64,000 nucleotides of DNA, from assembly GCA_038025085.1 (NCBI GenBank), contig CM076148.1:34392501-34456500 (forward strand). The letters run 5' to 3'. The translations under genes and the position numbers were made by a program. The notes beneath the pieces were generated by a model that worked only from the letters and a program-made list of their open reading frames with translations, was not told the origin of the DNA and did no database searches. Source of the DNA: Tetragonia tetragonoides. Lineage: Eukaryota > Streptophyta > Magnoliopsida > Caryophyllales > Aizoaceae. This document shows, piece after piece, positions 1-11,100 of this stretch (position 1 is its first letter; every line of letters begins with the position of its first letter).

Positions 1-794
1 ATCCATCAAATAAACCCACACAGCCCGAGAAAAATCATCCACAATAGTCAAAAAATATCTAGCACCACAAGAAGAAGTATGACGATAGCCGCCCCACAAA
101 TCAATATGAATTAGTTCAAAAATTCGACTGGCTTTATTCTCACTCAAAGAAAATTTGTCTCTGTGATGTTTAGCTCTAAAACATACTTCACAGGCTTTAT
201 TCAAACTACCTTTAGAATTACAAACGGGAGGGAGCAATTTTACTACTTTTTCTAAAGGATGCCCCATCCTAGCATGTCAAAGAGCCAAAGAAGAAGCGTC
301 CTCGTCCACTGTGACTGTCTGCACTATTTGTGGTCCCTTGAAGTAGTAGAGTCTATCTTGCTTACTTTCCGTTCCAATCAGCTTCCTCGTTTGGTCCTGT
401 ATAGCACACACATGTCGATTAAAAATGACAATACTATCCAAATCATCATATAATTGTGACACGGACAATAAGCTACAATTTAAGAGAGGGACATAAAGAA
501 CATGAGTGAGAGTCATAGCATCCGACAATCGCACTGATCCCTTCTTTGTTGCAAGCACTTTCTTTCCATCAGGAAGACCAACGAGACATAAGATGTCTTT
601 TACATCGAATAATAGAGAAAGATTACCAGTAACATGATTAGATGCACCTGTATCAATAATCCAAGAATGACCATTAATCTTACCACTCAAACGATTACAA
701 GAAACAACCATATTACCAAAGACACTTGCAAGTGCCTTCCATTGATCAGCGGAAAATAATTCTGCAGATGGTGTTCCAGTGGGTTCTGAAACAA
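1..794 (-). pseudogene. Copia protease, pre-integrase and integrase fragment
   Basis: After the homopolymer frameshift the reading frame continues through a linker into an aspartic protease active site (WIIDTGASNHVTG), then the GAG-pre-integrase region (VLYVPLLNCSLLSVSQL). At 277-279 a TGA stands where the conserved LWHxRMGH motif needs Trp. Beyond the stop the same frame keeps the integrase zinc finger (HARMGHP...CEVCFRAKHH) and the start of the integrase core (IHIDLWGGY). The fragment is cut by the window edge. Two lesions make it a pseudogene. Confidence 0.85.
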
Positions 795-1787
795 CTACAG
801 CATTGACACGGACCCCCCCCCTCCACCGCGTCCTGTCGCAAGAGAAGAAGAAGAGGTCGTTGATGGTTGGTTACGACCAATCATCAGTTTGGTCATACCT
901 GATCCGCTGTCAGACTTCACACGATCCTCCCACCATTCTGGATAACTATGAATTTTGAAGCAATTAGTTACTTCGTGGCATGTCTTCTTACAGTAGGTGC
1001 AGGATAGACGTGATTTATCAGGTTTCTCTATTTTACCTCGTGTGCGCCCACTAGTTCGCACAGAAAATCCAACAACTTTGGACTTCTCCTCGGGCAGAGC
1101 CGAAGACGTTCTGACTCGTTCATCTTGAATAACAAGCTGGTAGGCACGACTGAGAGAGGGCGGAGGATCTTGAGCAAGAATATTTGATCGCAAAGGACCA
1201 TAAGATGGAGTATATAAACCCATCAGAAATTCATGGAGCATGTCCTTTGCACGGCGATGCTCATGTTCTGGCCCTGCGGTACACTTTGCACAGCAAGAAC
1301 AAGTAATCAAGGGTTCATGATTATGCAATTCCTCCCATAGAGCAGTGAGTTTTCCATAGTAGGAAGCAACCGACATGGATTTGGTTTGCTTACAGTCAGA
1401 GATGGCCACCTTCAACTGCTGTATTCGTGGTCCATTCGTAAGAGCAAATCGCTCCTTAAGCGTCTCCCATAGACGCCTGGCATCTTTATATTTGGACAAG
1501 GTACTCTTCACTTCTGTTGTGATGGTATTCATAATCCAAGATACCAACATGGCTTGGATTGTATTCCAATCATCTTGTGTGCAAGGAGGTGTTGGAGATA
1601 TAATCGTACCATCCAAAAATCCGAACTTTCTTCGAGCTTGAAGGGCGGTTTCAATTTCACCAGCCCAATCATCATAATTTTCGCCATTAAATCTGGCTGC
1701 AATTATAAAATCACCAAGTCGATCTTGAGGACCTAGGAAATAAGGGGATTTTGAGTCAATTTTTTGTGGTGGATCTTCCACGACCAT
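795..1787 (-). CDS. Copia gag (capsid-like) ORF
   Basis: This 330-residue ORF begins with the N-terminal segment typical of plant Copia gag (RFNGENYDDW around residues 33-42), followed by the UBN2-type gag domain (WETLKERFALTNGPRIQQL near 106-124). A CCHC zinc knuckle follows (C-T-Y-C...H...C near 240-253), in which the usual Gly before the His is Cys. The C-terminus ends in a Gly run made by a homopolymer of nine G on this strand, and the next domain continues in another frame. In an intact element gag is joined to pol, so the ORF end at 795 is a frameshift artefact or mutation. Confidence 0.85.
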   Translation of the reverse strand: MVVEDPPQKIDSKSPYFLGPQDRLGDFIIAARFNGENYDDWAGEIETALQARRKFGFLDGTIISPTPPCTQDDWNTIQAMLVSWIMNTITTEVKSTLSKYKDARRLWETLKERFALTNGPRIQQLKVAISDCKQTKSMSVASYYGKLTALWEELHNHEPLITCSCCAKCTAGPEHEHRRAKDMLHEFLMGLYTPSYGPLRSNILAQDPPPSLSRAYQLVIQDERVRTSSALPEEKSKVVGFSVRTSGRTRGKIEKPDKSRLSCTYCKKTCHEVTNCFKIHSYPEWWEDRVKSDSGSGMTKLMIGRNQPSTTSSSSLATGRGGGGGSVSML

Positions 1788-1840
1788 TGTTAGGGTTTAA
1801 GGTTTTTGGGTTTTTGTTTAAGGTTTGTTTAAGGATCTTT

Positions 1841-1855
1841 CACACTCTGATACCA
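1841..1855 (-). other. Primer-binding site of the Copia element
   Basis: The minus strand reads TGGTATCAGAGTGTG directly after the LTR. It matches the start of the tRNA-iMet-complementary site (TGGTATCAGAGC) used by most plant Copia elements. Confidence 0.85.
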
Positions 1856-2081
1856 TGACAAGATTGAGGCTAAAAGCTTGTGTTTGTATTGATTATCACC
1901 GAGAATATATATACAGCCCTAGTAATACAGCCCTAGTATCTATACATATCTTTTAGAAAATGGAAACAATTTGTATATGGAAACAATCCTAAACCATATC
2001 AAACTCTATGATAACTTGCCATATTCAGGCGCAACCGAACTTTCCATAAGTCACGCCTGAAATCTCGCAGATCTTGTAACA
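1856..2081 (-). repeat. Copia 5' LTR (226 bp)
   Basis: Read on the minus strand the segment starts TGTTACAAGAT and ends ATCTTGTCA, so it has the TG...CA ends and short terminal inverted repeats of an LTR. It abuts the primer-binding site exactly. The base string next to its outer end (CACTT at 2082-2086) is the likely target-site duplication, but the partner copy is not in the window. Confidence 0.85.
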
Positions 2082-2666
2082 CACTTCCATGTGCAAGAAA
2101 ATAGAAAAAAGAAAAAAGATTTCTCACGCCACTAGCTACAAAAGTAAGGAAAGTAATACAAAAGTATTATTTTCTCTCTCTTAATACCTCATTTGCTCTT
2201 TTAAGGGTAAATTTAGAATTTTTATGCTAAAATATATTTTCCTTAGTATTAGTATATTCTCCAAACGTCAAGATTTTCATAGACCGGAGGAAATAGTAGA
2301 GTATCAACTATTAGACAAAACTGAAGTAATGTATGTGTTAGAGAGTAACATCAACATAATAAATAATTGTCACTCATTGAAGTATCCGCCTCCAAATAAA
2401 GTAAAATAAGATTTTTCAGTCAGTCTTTCCATTGGAGGACAGAGGAGTAGCCAATCAGAATACTTTTCTCCACTTGCAGAGGGGCATTAAACTAAGCTGC
2501 TGCTTTTATTTATTCTGATACCTTTTGCCTCTCATAATAAGGAAATAATAATCATAGTTATATACTCCTATGTAGTTTACCTTCTCCTTATCTGCTGCTC
2601 TATTGTAAAAAGGTGGGTGATCCACACTCAGATATTGTTTGAGGGAGAGAGAGAGAGAGAGAAGGG
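2082..2666 (+). promoter_or_regulatory. Upstream region of the TKPR2-like gene
   Basis: This AT-rich stretch contains a TATA-like string (TATATA at 2559-2564) about 100 bp before the start codon and a GA-repeat leader at about 2643-2661, both common in plant promoters and 5' UTRs. The Copia element ends at 2081, so its LTR lies within about 600 bp of the gene. The short ORF at 2224-2409 shows no family resemblance and is not called. Confidence 0.45.
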
Positions 2667-5028
2667 ATGGGAGAGTACTGTGTGACTGGAGGAACTGGAT
2701 TCATAGCGTCCCACCTAGTGAAAGCTTTGCTTCAAAAGGGATACTCTGTCCGCGCCACTGTCCGAGATCCTGGTTCTCTCTCCCTCTTTCCCCTCCCCTC
2801 CATTTTTTCCCTTAAATCTCTTTCCTTTAATGCCTCTTTTTTACAATGAAAGTTTTTTGATGAACAAATATAAATCTAAATAAAAAAAAAATCAAGTATT
2901 GCTCCATTTTATTTATGGCAAGAAAGCCGGACTCATTGGCCCATTAGAAGGGGAAGGGGAAGGGGAAGGGGAATGAACCATAGGCTCACAACACTAATAC
3001 CACCCACAATGTTATATTGAGGGCAATGATACTTGAACCCTCAACCTTGAGTTCGGCTTTGAACTTATGCTCTTCGAGTGTGGCTCCATAATACTGTCTG
3101 TTACAAATTTATTACTAGGGTAACCATGTTGATCAAAAATCTAATCTTAGTACATGTGGCTATGTGAGCAGAGAATACGGAAAAGGTTGGCTTTCTTTGG
3201 GAGATGAATGGGGCAAAGGAGAGGCTCAAGTTATATAAAGCTGACCTAATCGTGGATGGAAGCTTTGATGAGATCATTAAAGGAGTTGATGGGGTTTTTC
3301 ATGTTGCATGTCCAGTTGTATCGACACGTGAAGGTGACGAAGTTCAAGTAAATTCATTCCTTCAACACTCTTTAACTCTTTCAAGTTACCATATTACCTT
3401 CTGTTTTGACTCTTTAGTAACTTGCATTAATATGGATCTCATGTTTGACTAACTATGATCTTGCAATCATTATTGAGAACATCTACTTGGATTTTATGTA
3501 AACACCATTCATCTTCAACAAAAATGGATTTGACATGGCCTCATGTGTTCATGAATAGCTTTTTCTGAAGACTTAGTATTAGTTACATTCGCCTACATCA
3601 TGTGCATGTTTTGATCTTTAAGAATATAGATAGCATTGCGCCCTTACACGACTGATGTGAACACAAGATTCCTAACCTTACAATTAGATTGTCCTCGTAG
3701 ACATTAATAATTGATCCATGCGTGAAAGGCACCTTGAACGTGCTCAATTCGTGCTCAAAGTCAACGACTGTGAAGAGGATTGTGTTAACATCTTCCTGCT
3801 ATGCCATCAAACAACGAGAAGATATCCCTCAAATCTCTTCTTTCAATGAGCAGCATTGGAGTGATTTGGAGTACTGTGAGCGCCATAATGTAAGTATGCC
3901 TATCTCCCCAATTGCTATGAGATTCATTAATACTCCCTTTCTATCTGAAATAAATTAGTTACCTACCTTATGTAGATGAGCTATCGATAAATTTGTAATG
4001 GGCCAAGTCAACACCCATGGAGGACATATAAGTCAAATGAGGTTTCATCCTAAAACCATTTGGCAGTAGCCAGTAGGTGGAGTAACCAAACTGAAACCTA
4101 CATATAAACTCTTTTTCTTCCTCTAGCCATCCCACACTAGACCATATGAAATTGTTATTACTCTAGGACATGGGAGATTGGGAGGAATGTATTTCAACAT
4201 ATGCACTTTAAGATGGAACAAACACTAACACATTAGTGATGATCAAGAATATAATGACCAGTGACAATCAAGGGCTTCTTTGCATGCAGATCTGGTATGC
4301 ATATGCAAAGACATTAGCAGAGAGGATGGCATGGAAAGTAGCAGAAGAAAAGGGTCTTGATTTGGTGTCTGTACACCCATCCTTTGTTGTTGGTCCTTTG
4401 CTCTCTCCACAGCCATCAAGCACAATCAATTTTGTACTTAATCTAATTAAAGGTGAGATTTCATTATTATGAAATGATTTTATTAATTACAGAATCTCCC
4501 GTGATTTTGTCGAATCCACTCTACACGAAGAGCTTTGGAGTTACACTACAAACTACCATACCATAAGTTGTGACTTTGTCAACCTTGAGGATAGGTAAGC
4601 ACGGTGGGTATCAGAATCGTCATGTAGGGTTTGTCCATGTAGAAGATGTGGTTACTGCTCACGTCTTGGCGATGGAGGAAAGCAGAGTATCGGGCAGGCT
4701 AAATTGTTCGGGTTCTGTAGCTCACTGGTCCGATATCATAGCGATGCTTACGGCAAAGTATCCTGAGTACCCGTTCGAAAGCATGTAAGCTGTAATGAAC
4801 TGTTGGATTAAAATAATTCTTTCACACTGCATTTTCATTCATAGGTAATCTGAATCTAATGTACATAATTTGATTTACCATATTAGGCCCATTAGCCAGG
4901 AGGCAGATAAAGGCGAATATAGTTATGATACAAGCAAGATAATGAAGTTCGGGTTCCCTGGTTTCAAAAGTATCCCTGAAATGTTTGATGATTGCATCAA
5001 AAGTTTCCAAGAGAAGGGACTTCTGTAA
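2667..5028 (+). CDS. TKPR2: Tetraketide alpha-pyrone reductase 2-like (DFR/CCR superfamily)
   Basis: Six exons join in frame to 321 residues: 2667-2772, 3172-3347, 3701-3889, 4290-4452, 4595-4784 and 4887-5028, all with GT-AG borders and consistent phases. The protein is a short-chain dehydrogenase of the dihydroflavonol reductase/cinnamoyl-CoA reductase type. It has an N-terminal NADP-binding motif ([12 protein letters not shown], residues 6-17), LTSS with the catalytic Ser in exon 3, and the YxxxK motif YAYAK at the start of exon 4. [22 protein letters not shown] and the C-terminal [17 protein letters not shown] resemble Arabidopsis TKPR2 as I recall it. TKPR2 reduces tetraketide pyrones in tapetum cells for sporopollenin in the pollen wall. 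Length equals the family norm. A related CCR-like reductase is the alternative. Confidence 0.88.
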
Positions 5029-6468
5029 ATTCATTCCGAATTTTGGAAGATGAATGCAGAAGATTTGTGGATGGAGGGATATGCTTTAAAGGGATAGGCA
5101 GTTGAAATTACTGCGTTGGTGTCTTGGTGATGCTGGCAAGGGAGTCCATTGTTGTAGTTCTGCACACTAAAACTGTTCTATGCATACTCAGTGTACAAGA
5201 CAGTGTATATGGTCAAATGTATCCCAGATGTTGATTGGATGCTCTATTGTTGTTTGAATGGTTTATTTGTGTAAAGTCGAACTAATAGGTGATGGTGAGT
5301 TGTGAAGAAGCCCTTCCTTGTGAAGGAAGGAACTAAACCGAAAGTTCTGTAACCTGATTGGTAGTACAAGACTATTTGGTGGTACTATTGTTTCTTAGTT
5401 TTCCTAGAAAGCAAGCTTGGCACTAACGTGATGCATTCTAGTTCAATTCTAATCATGTCTTTGAATTGTTTCATCAGGAGTCTTCTTTTTTTTAAGTGAG
5501 TTTCCATCAAAGGTCGTGAATGCAAAGTCTTCTTTTACCGATTGATAAACTTAATCAGTTAACAAAAGCAAAGTTTGTATGCGTTGTAGTTCATCCTTAT
5601 TTGTAAAGATTTTCAGAAGATTTTGGGTGCGTGCTCCACTGCTCCGCCTCATACGAGTTTTTTGTGTTAAACAAACTACTCTACATTCTTTTTTAAGAAA
5701 AGTTTGGTGCGCACAGTCAAAAAAACAAAATAAGTTGGTGCACATGCGGTGCGGATATACACATGATCCTCGTGTAAACTTCTCAAACTCCACCTGTGGC
5801 AAATCTACAGGGTTTCATAGAATGTCATATCCAAACAGACAATCAAATCACATTATGCCACTTTTAGTATGGTGTAAACACAATTACACACTGGAACCTG
5901 ATCACATGAATATACACGTACAATCTAATACTACATGACTACAAAACAGTGACAGTTCACAATCAGAACCATAAAAATAAGAATCTAAAGATAGGAGTTT
6001 CTGGTAATTTGAGCCACATTTCTTTACTAAGACTAATACTACCATACAAGGGCCTCAAACTGTTGTCACAATTCATAATTCACAAATATTTTTCAGATTT
6101 GGACTGAGAACAGAAAGCATACATGTAATCTTTCAAACAGAAACGTCTCAAATGGACATGAAAACCTCTAGAAAGGTATCAACGTAAATCCATGCAAAAA
6201 GAATTCAATTACCAAAAGTACCATCAGTTGAATGCAGACCCAAAACGGCAGCAAGATTGCTATATTCATCAGAAGTTCAGACAGAAAAACTGTACATGGA
6301 AACATCCAAAGCCTCAGGCTTTCGGTGTTTGAATGAAATTTCGAACACTAACTGTAAGATCAGAGCCTGCAGGGAGTCTCCCAGCATTCTTTTCCCTCTT
6401 TCTCCTCTTGGGGGCTCCATTACTTATTCTTGTAAAAAATAACTAAAAGGAAAAATATAAGTTGAAAG
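5029..6468. other. Intergenic region between TKPR2-like and multi-AP2 genes
   Basis: The first 300-400 bases are the probable 3' UTR of the reductase gene; the last few hundred are the probable 3' UTR of the minus-strand ERF gene. ORFs at 5579-5938 and 6257-6442 show no recognisable domain or protein-like composition. No RNA gene or mobile element is evident. Confidence 0.4.
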
Positions 6469-8490
6469 TCACTTAGCTACAAAGCCATTCATTCTTTCAA
6501 AAGTATTATAGTACCATGAATTAGTCTCATCATCTTCATGGTCGCTAAGCCAGAGATCATCGATTTTGCTATACTCACCCAGCAGCTGTCCATACTGATT
6601 GATGATACCCAATCTTACACCTTCCTCAAAACTTGAGATGCAAAAGGGTTTCTGCTGATTCTGATCAGCATTACTGTCTCCTCCACTTTCAGGAGCACAG
6701 ATAGTCCCGCCATTGGAACCCTCAGCCTCAACATTTGAGGTAGGAGAGCCATCAGCAGCCTCACATTCCAATTTTACAACAACGGAAACATCATTGTCGA
6801 GTCTGGACCTCTTCTTAGACTTAAAATTACAGTCAAACTCTGACATATTCTTATTAACAGCATTGGCAGCCTCTTCGATGGTGTGATCTTTGCTTTCAGG
6901 AGCAATGACAGTCCCACCATTGGAATTCTCAGCCTCAAAAATTGAAGTAGGAGAGCCATGAGCATACTCACATTCCAGTTTTACATCATCACAAACTTCA
7001 TCATCAGGTCTGGCCCTCTTCTTAGACTTAAACTTGTTGGCAAACTCTGCCATCTTCTTGTTAACAGCATCAGCAGCCTCTTCAATGGTCCCATACGAAC
7101 GCAAGCAAAACTTATTCCCGGAAACTGGATGGGTGACCCAAGCACTCCATCTACCTGCTTTCGACCTTCGAACACCATCAGGCAGCTCTCTATCTCCATA
7201 CTTTTCACCATTTCTTCCTTCAACAGAGTCGAAATTTTTGGCCTTTCCTTCAACTCCTTCACCTTTACTAGAAAAGACAGGAGCAGCCAACCCAATCACA
7301 ATCTCCCTATGATCAAACTGAACCCTTTCATTCCCTTGATCAAACCCATAACGATTAGGCCTAGACCGCTTCCTGCTGCCAAACCGCTTCCTAAACTGTT
7401 CCTTCTTCTTATTAACAGCAATCTCAGCCTCCTCAGGGGTCTTAAAAGTACCCACCCAAACATGACGCTTCGACTTTGGGTGCCTAATTTGAGCTCCAAA
7501 CTTGCCCCCTCTTTCCCTCCTGACACCAGCAGGCAGCTTTCTTCCCACACCATCATTCTTCACTTCCAAAGTCTTAGCCTTATTACACCTCTCCTCAAAC
7601 TCACACCGTTGCTTGCTATAAGCCCTTGAAGCTTCTTCAGCAGTAGCATAAGTACCCAACCAAAGCCTACCCCCAGTTATCGGTACCCTAATCCGCGCAC
7701 CCCATTTACCCGATCTCATCCTAAACACACCAACAGGAGCATTCTTACCCAAAACGTTTTTCCTCTCCTCTAATTCAGGTCCTAATCCAACAGACCCAGA
7801 AACCTTTTCCTTCAACAAAGGATCCCATCCACCCAATTTCATCTTAAACACACTACCACAAACATCCTTCCCCACCACTTTTTCCCTCTCCTCTAATTCA
7901 GACCCAGAAACCCTTTTCTTGTCACAATCATGTCCAACATTAACAAACCCATCTTGATCAACATACCCAGAAACCCTTTTTGCCTTATAATCATATCCAA
8001 CTTCATTAGACCCATCTTTCAAATTTTGATCAACACACCCAGAAACCCTTTTCTTGTTACAATCATATCCAACTTTATTTTCATGATTCACATTCACATC
8101 AACATTCACATTAACTTTAGAAAGAACAGCAGCATCAATTTCAAGTTTCTTAAGATTATAAGCATTAGAAGCCTCTAAAGCAGTATTAAAAGTACCCAAC
8201 CAAAGCCTAACCTTATGAATAGGGTCACGTATCTCAGCTGCCCACTTTCCCCACTTTCTCTGTCTAACACCTCGGTATCTCACCTCTCTTGGGTCCACCG
8301 GCTCCGGTGATATCTCCGGCGAGATGGGTATTTTTTCCGGCAACTCTCCGGCAACTGGGACAGTGATTTCTCTCACAAAACGCTTCGTTTTTGTGGTTTT
8401 TTCTCTATTTTTGTGATCCTGTTCTTCGTCTTCACTTGATGATGAGTCTGTTGCATCTGGGTCTGTGCAGAAAACTCTAATCTTTCTCAT
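6469..8490 (-). CDS. AP2/ERF (CRF-like) protein with repeated AP2 domains
   Basis: This uninterrupted 673-residue ORF starts with a cytokinin-response-factor-type N-terminal motif ([20 protein letters not shown], residues 3-22, and KRFVREI at 36-42). A canonical AP2/ERF DNA-binding domain follows (71-120: [20 protein letters not shown]...[14 protein letters not shown]). Three diverged AP2 copies lie at 251-302, 319-370 and 436-487; each keeps a GV.R...G+ start and an EEA helix, and the first two also keep WLGT or WVGT. A half copy at about 205-224 matches the start of the 251 domain, and residues 467-533 are repeated at 537-602. A 23-residue linker motif ([12 protein letters not shown]) occurs three times between 140 and 200. 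AP2 proteins normally carry one or two domains. Nuclear transcription factor by family; whether the extra copies bind DNA is unknown. Confidence 0.85.
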   Translation of the reverse strand: MRKIRVFCTDPDATDSSSSEDEEQDHKNREKTTKTKRFVREITVPVAGELPEKIPISPEISPEPVDPREVRYRGVRQRKWGKWAAEIRDPIHKVRLWLGTFNTALEASNAYNLKKLEIDAAVLSKVNVNVDVNVNHENKVGYDCNKKRVSGCVDQNLKDGSNEVGYDYKAKRVSGYVDQDGFVNVGHDCDKKRVSGSELEEREKVVGKDVCGSVFKMKLGGWDPLLKEKVSGSVGLGPELEERKNVLGKNAPVGVFRMRSGKWGARIRVPITGGRLWLGTYATAEEASRAYSKQRCEFEERCNKAKTLEVKNDGVGRKLPAGVRRERGGKFGAQIRHPKSKRHVWVGTFKTPEEAEIAVNKKKEQFRKRFGSRKRSRPNRYGFDQGNERVQFDHREIVIGLAAPVFSSKGEGVEGKAKNFDSVEGRNGEKYGDRELPDGVRRSKAGRWSAWVTHPVSGNKFCLRSYGTIEEAADAVNKKMAEFANKFKSKKRARPDDEVCDDVKLECEYAHGSPTSIFEAENSNGGTVIAPESKDHTIEEAANAVNKNMSEFDCNFKSKKRSRLDNDVSVVVKLECEAADGSPTSNVEAEGSNGGTICAPESGGDSNADQNQQKPFCISSFEEGVRLGIINQYGQLLGEYSKIDDLWLSDHEDDETNSWYYNTFERMNGFVAK
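6685..7092 (-). repeat. Tandem duplication inside the multi-AP2 ORF (two units of about 200 bp)
   Basis: Residues 467-533 (7092-6892) and 537-602 (6882-6685) align over their whole length: the AP2 C-terminal helix ([16 protein letters not shown] / [16 protein letters not shown]), a basic stretch (KSKKRARP / KSKKRSRL), VKLECE and SNGGT..APES. The DNA of both units is also clearly alike and stays in frame, so this is a recent in-frame partial gene duplication. Confidence 0.8.
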
Positions 8491-8876
8491 GGGGTTTTTG
8501 TTTTTCTGAAAAATTTGTAGAACAACAAAACTGAATTTCGATGGGATGAGAGGCTAGATAAAAAAAGGGTTGAACAAACAAGAATTTATATGCCAATTAA
8601 ACAAATAATTAGGCTTGGAAATCCATTTCCATTAGGAAATATAAAGGTGTAGAATTTAGGAAAGTCGTGAGCACATAGGTTTTTTATTTTTATTTTTTTT
8701 GCTTGTCGTGAGCACAAAGGTTAGGGAACTGTGATATCTTTCATATCTATTACAACTAGGATTTTTGGAGTAGCGAGGAATCTCCTGTGGTACAAAATTT
8801 TATGCTTCATGCTTTTATTGTTTCCTGATTTTCTCTTCTTTTTTTTTCTTTTTTGCTTTTTTTTTATATGTTAAAA
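8491..8876 (-). promoter_or_regulatory. Upstream region of the multi-AP2 gene
   Basis: About 380 bases of AT-rich DNA lie between the ERF start codon and the neighbouring MITE. No conserved-looking upstream ORF like that of the second ERF gene is visible here. The MITE sits within 400 bp of the start and could be in the promoter. Confidence 0.35.
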
Positions 8877-9057
8877 GGAGTTGGGATTTTCTCCATTTAC
8901 CCAAGTAAATAGAGGCTTCCATTTACTAAATGGAGGGTCAAATTTGTTTTTTACAAATTTCTTTTTTAAATTTAAAAATGGAGAGAAGCAAATCTGACCC
9001 TCCATTAGTAAATGGAAGCCTCCATTTACTTGGGTAAATGGAGAGGATCCCAACTCG
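8877..9057. mobile_element. Foldback MITE, 181 bp
   Basis: The two halves are inverted copies (left GGAGTTGGGAT...CCATTTACCCAAGTAAAT, right its complement ending TCCCAACTCG), with arms of about 65 bp and a short centre. The direct repeat GTTAAAA flanks it at 8870-8876 and 9058-9064. The structure would form a long hairpin if transcribed, a possible small-RNA source. The small ORF inside is a by-product of the palindrome. Confidence 0.85.
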
Positions 9058-9408
9058 GTTAAAAATAGCTAGCTAGAGTAGCAAAAACCTAATATGTTTA
9101 AATAATAATTTTTTTATTCTGAAACAAGTACTTTTCTCGCGGGCGATTTTTAGATTCGGAAACTATGGATAATGTTATATTAACGTTACAGTACTAATCA
9201 GTTTGAACTTAATGATCCCTTAATAAGACTAAGGCGAACTTTATAAAAATGGATTGTTTCTGTATATTACGTATATTTGTTGACGGTTAGTGAATTCATA
9301 AGTACTAATATCTCAGTGGAAAACTAGGTAGATCTCCCAAATATGGCAAGAAAGTAATGAGAGTTGATAATTAGGTTGAATTGTGTCATGTTTGTATTTG
9401 TATCAAAG

Positions 9409-9925
9409 TTTTTTTTGTTTTTAAGGGGAAAAGATATTCCATTAATTGAAAGTCATACGGCACTGACAAGAAAGATTGAATTCAACAAGAAATAGATCTA
9501 AAGCATCAGAATACATTCGAATGAAAAAGCTATGTAGCACTAGAGATTCAACAATTCCGATTGGCTTCCATTTAATCGCCGTTTTCCATATTACAGCCTC
9601 TTCGCGGAAGACCCTGCTATAGCTTTGAATGCTTCAATCCGACATCGTAGATCACCTCTTGATAGAATAGATCCGCCAAAGTACCATACGAACAACAAAA
9701 CAAAAAACTAACAATACTCTCAAAAAGTGAGAGACAGCTGAACCAAATGAATGGGACAAACTAACTCTCACAGATGGAGAGACTGATATTATTCGACATA
9801 CTAAAACTAAAAAACAGAACAAAATAATGAAAAAAAAGAATTGAGGCTTACTTTGCTAATGGCAAGCCCTAAACCAAAAAGCGGCTAGGGTTTTTTTGGG
9901 AGGAAAGAGAGAGAGAGAAAGAAGA
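9409..9925 (-). mobile_element. Probable LINE-derived, internally deleted retroelement
   Basis: On the minus strand the segment opens with CT-rich DNA and an AAACCCTAGCCGC string, like plant L1 5' leaders. It closes with AATGGAATATCTTTTCCCC and an A-rich tail (T-rich on the plus strand at 9410-9422), like plant L1 3' ends. There is no intact ORF between, and I found no clean target-site duplication, so the call is tentative. Confidence 0.35.
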
Positions 9926-10401
9926 AATATGATCATGGGACCGGGTATTTCACATGCATTTGTATTAAAGATAAACAAGTTAGAAGATTCCGATATTCTT
10001 TTTACCATCTCATGTTGCATTATTTCCCATTCTATTATGTTCTATTTTCGTGCATTCTTAGATTCTTCCCATTCGACAAGTTTAACCATTTCGTTTAGCT
10101 TTTTATTTTGTTTCAGGTTACTTCTATTGTATTACATAATCGGCTAAGTTTGCCAGGTTTCATAATGTTTGGCAAATTTTTTTGTTCTCATCTGCTCCAT
10201 GAATAAACGTAGCATATTATTAAATATGTTGGAAATTTCCAAAAGTAGCCTAATCTGTTTAATAATCATATTCATAGTGTTTTATATATTCTTCTCTTTC
10301 GCAAAATGAAATGAATAGAATAAATTTTAAATTTTTTGAAGAAAAAAATCTATTCAAATTTTGATTTATTTGTTAAATACATCACTAATGAGATTGCATT
10401 C

Positions 10402-10606
10402 TGTTGGAGATATGCCATGTCACTACTTAGTTTGTTACAAAGTTGTTATTAGATTTAATATATAAGTCATTAGTTCATATAATTAAATTACCCAATTCAT
10501 TCATTCATAATCAATAAAGAACCTTCCATTATTTAGCCCTTTCTCTCTCTAGAATTATCCCCAATTCATTGTTGATTTTAGCTTGTTATGATCCTGATTT
10601 TCTACA
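10402..10606 (+). repeat. 5' LTR of the non-autonomous element
   Basis: It starts TGTTGGAGATATGCC and ends GATTTTCTACA; it is matched by the copy at 12514-12718. Confidence 0.92.
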
Positions 10607-11054
10607 TGGTATCAGAGCGAGGATCAAGCTAAATCGATTATTCTTTTCATCAATTCAATAATCTGTTCTTCAATCATTGATCATCAAGAAAATATCAAAA
10701 TTCTCTGTTTTTCTTGTTCGTGATTTTCGTTCGCGATTTTCTTCGCTCAAGACTCTTCAATCTTCGATCTTGATTCGATCGAGTTCATCAATCAGGTTTG
10801 ATTCACAAAAATCGATTACAATTTCTCATATTAATTCTCCATTTTTTGGTTCATCGATCATCATCACACGAAAACACAAAAATTTCGCTCGTTATTTTTC
10901 TTCGCTCAACCTTCTGATCTTCGATCAGTTCATTTCGATTGCATCAAATCATCAAAAATATTCGAGAATCACAAAATCATTCACGAATCTCAGTTTCTTT
11001 TCTTAATTTCTTTCATTTTCGATCAAGTGTTCTTGATTCAACCTTGATCAAGCT

Positions 11055-11056
<2 letters not shown>

Positions 11057-11097
<41 letters not shown>
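11057..11097 (+). repeat. Poly-A tract of about 41 bases inside the LTR element
   Basis: An almost pure A run sits in the 5' third of the interior. It may be a slippage-expanded tract; its exact length is the kind of feature that assembly gets wrong. Confidence 0.7.

Positions 11098-11100
<3 letters not shown>

Larger units (their letters stand above)
1..2081 (-). mobile_element. Ty1/Copia LTR retrotransposon, 5' part, decayed
   Basis: The element reads right to left and runs off the left edge. In element order it has a 226-bp LTR (2081-1856), a primer-binding site, a gag ORF, then protease, GAG-pre-integrase and the start of integrase. The order protease then integrase directly after gag is that of Copia (Pseudoviridae-type) elements. 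The coding region is damaged: a frameshift lies at a nine-base homopolymer near 813-821, and a stop replaces the usual Trp just before the integrase zinc motif at 277-279. The second LTR and the other target-site copy are outside the window. It is therefore a non-functional insertion in the upstream flank of the TKPR2-like gene. Confidence 0.9.

Noticed and set aside
2935..3125. SINE-like fragment in intron 1 of the TKPR2-like gene (TTGAACCCTCAACCTTG)
   Set aside because: A box B-like string is present on the minus strand, but no box A, tail or target-site duplication was found.
5579..5938. 119-codon plus-strand ORF between the first two genes
   Set aside because: Overlapping open frames on both strands, mixed composition and no family resemblance suggest chance.
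6958..7629. Plus-strand 223-codon ORF opposite the ERF gene
   Set aside because: It is a shadow of the AP2 repeat coding strand, with low-complexity composition and no domain.
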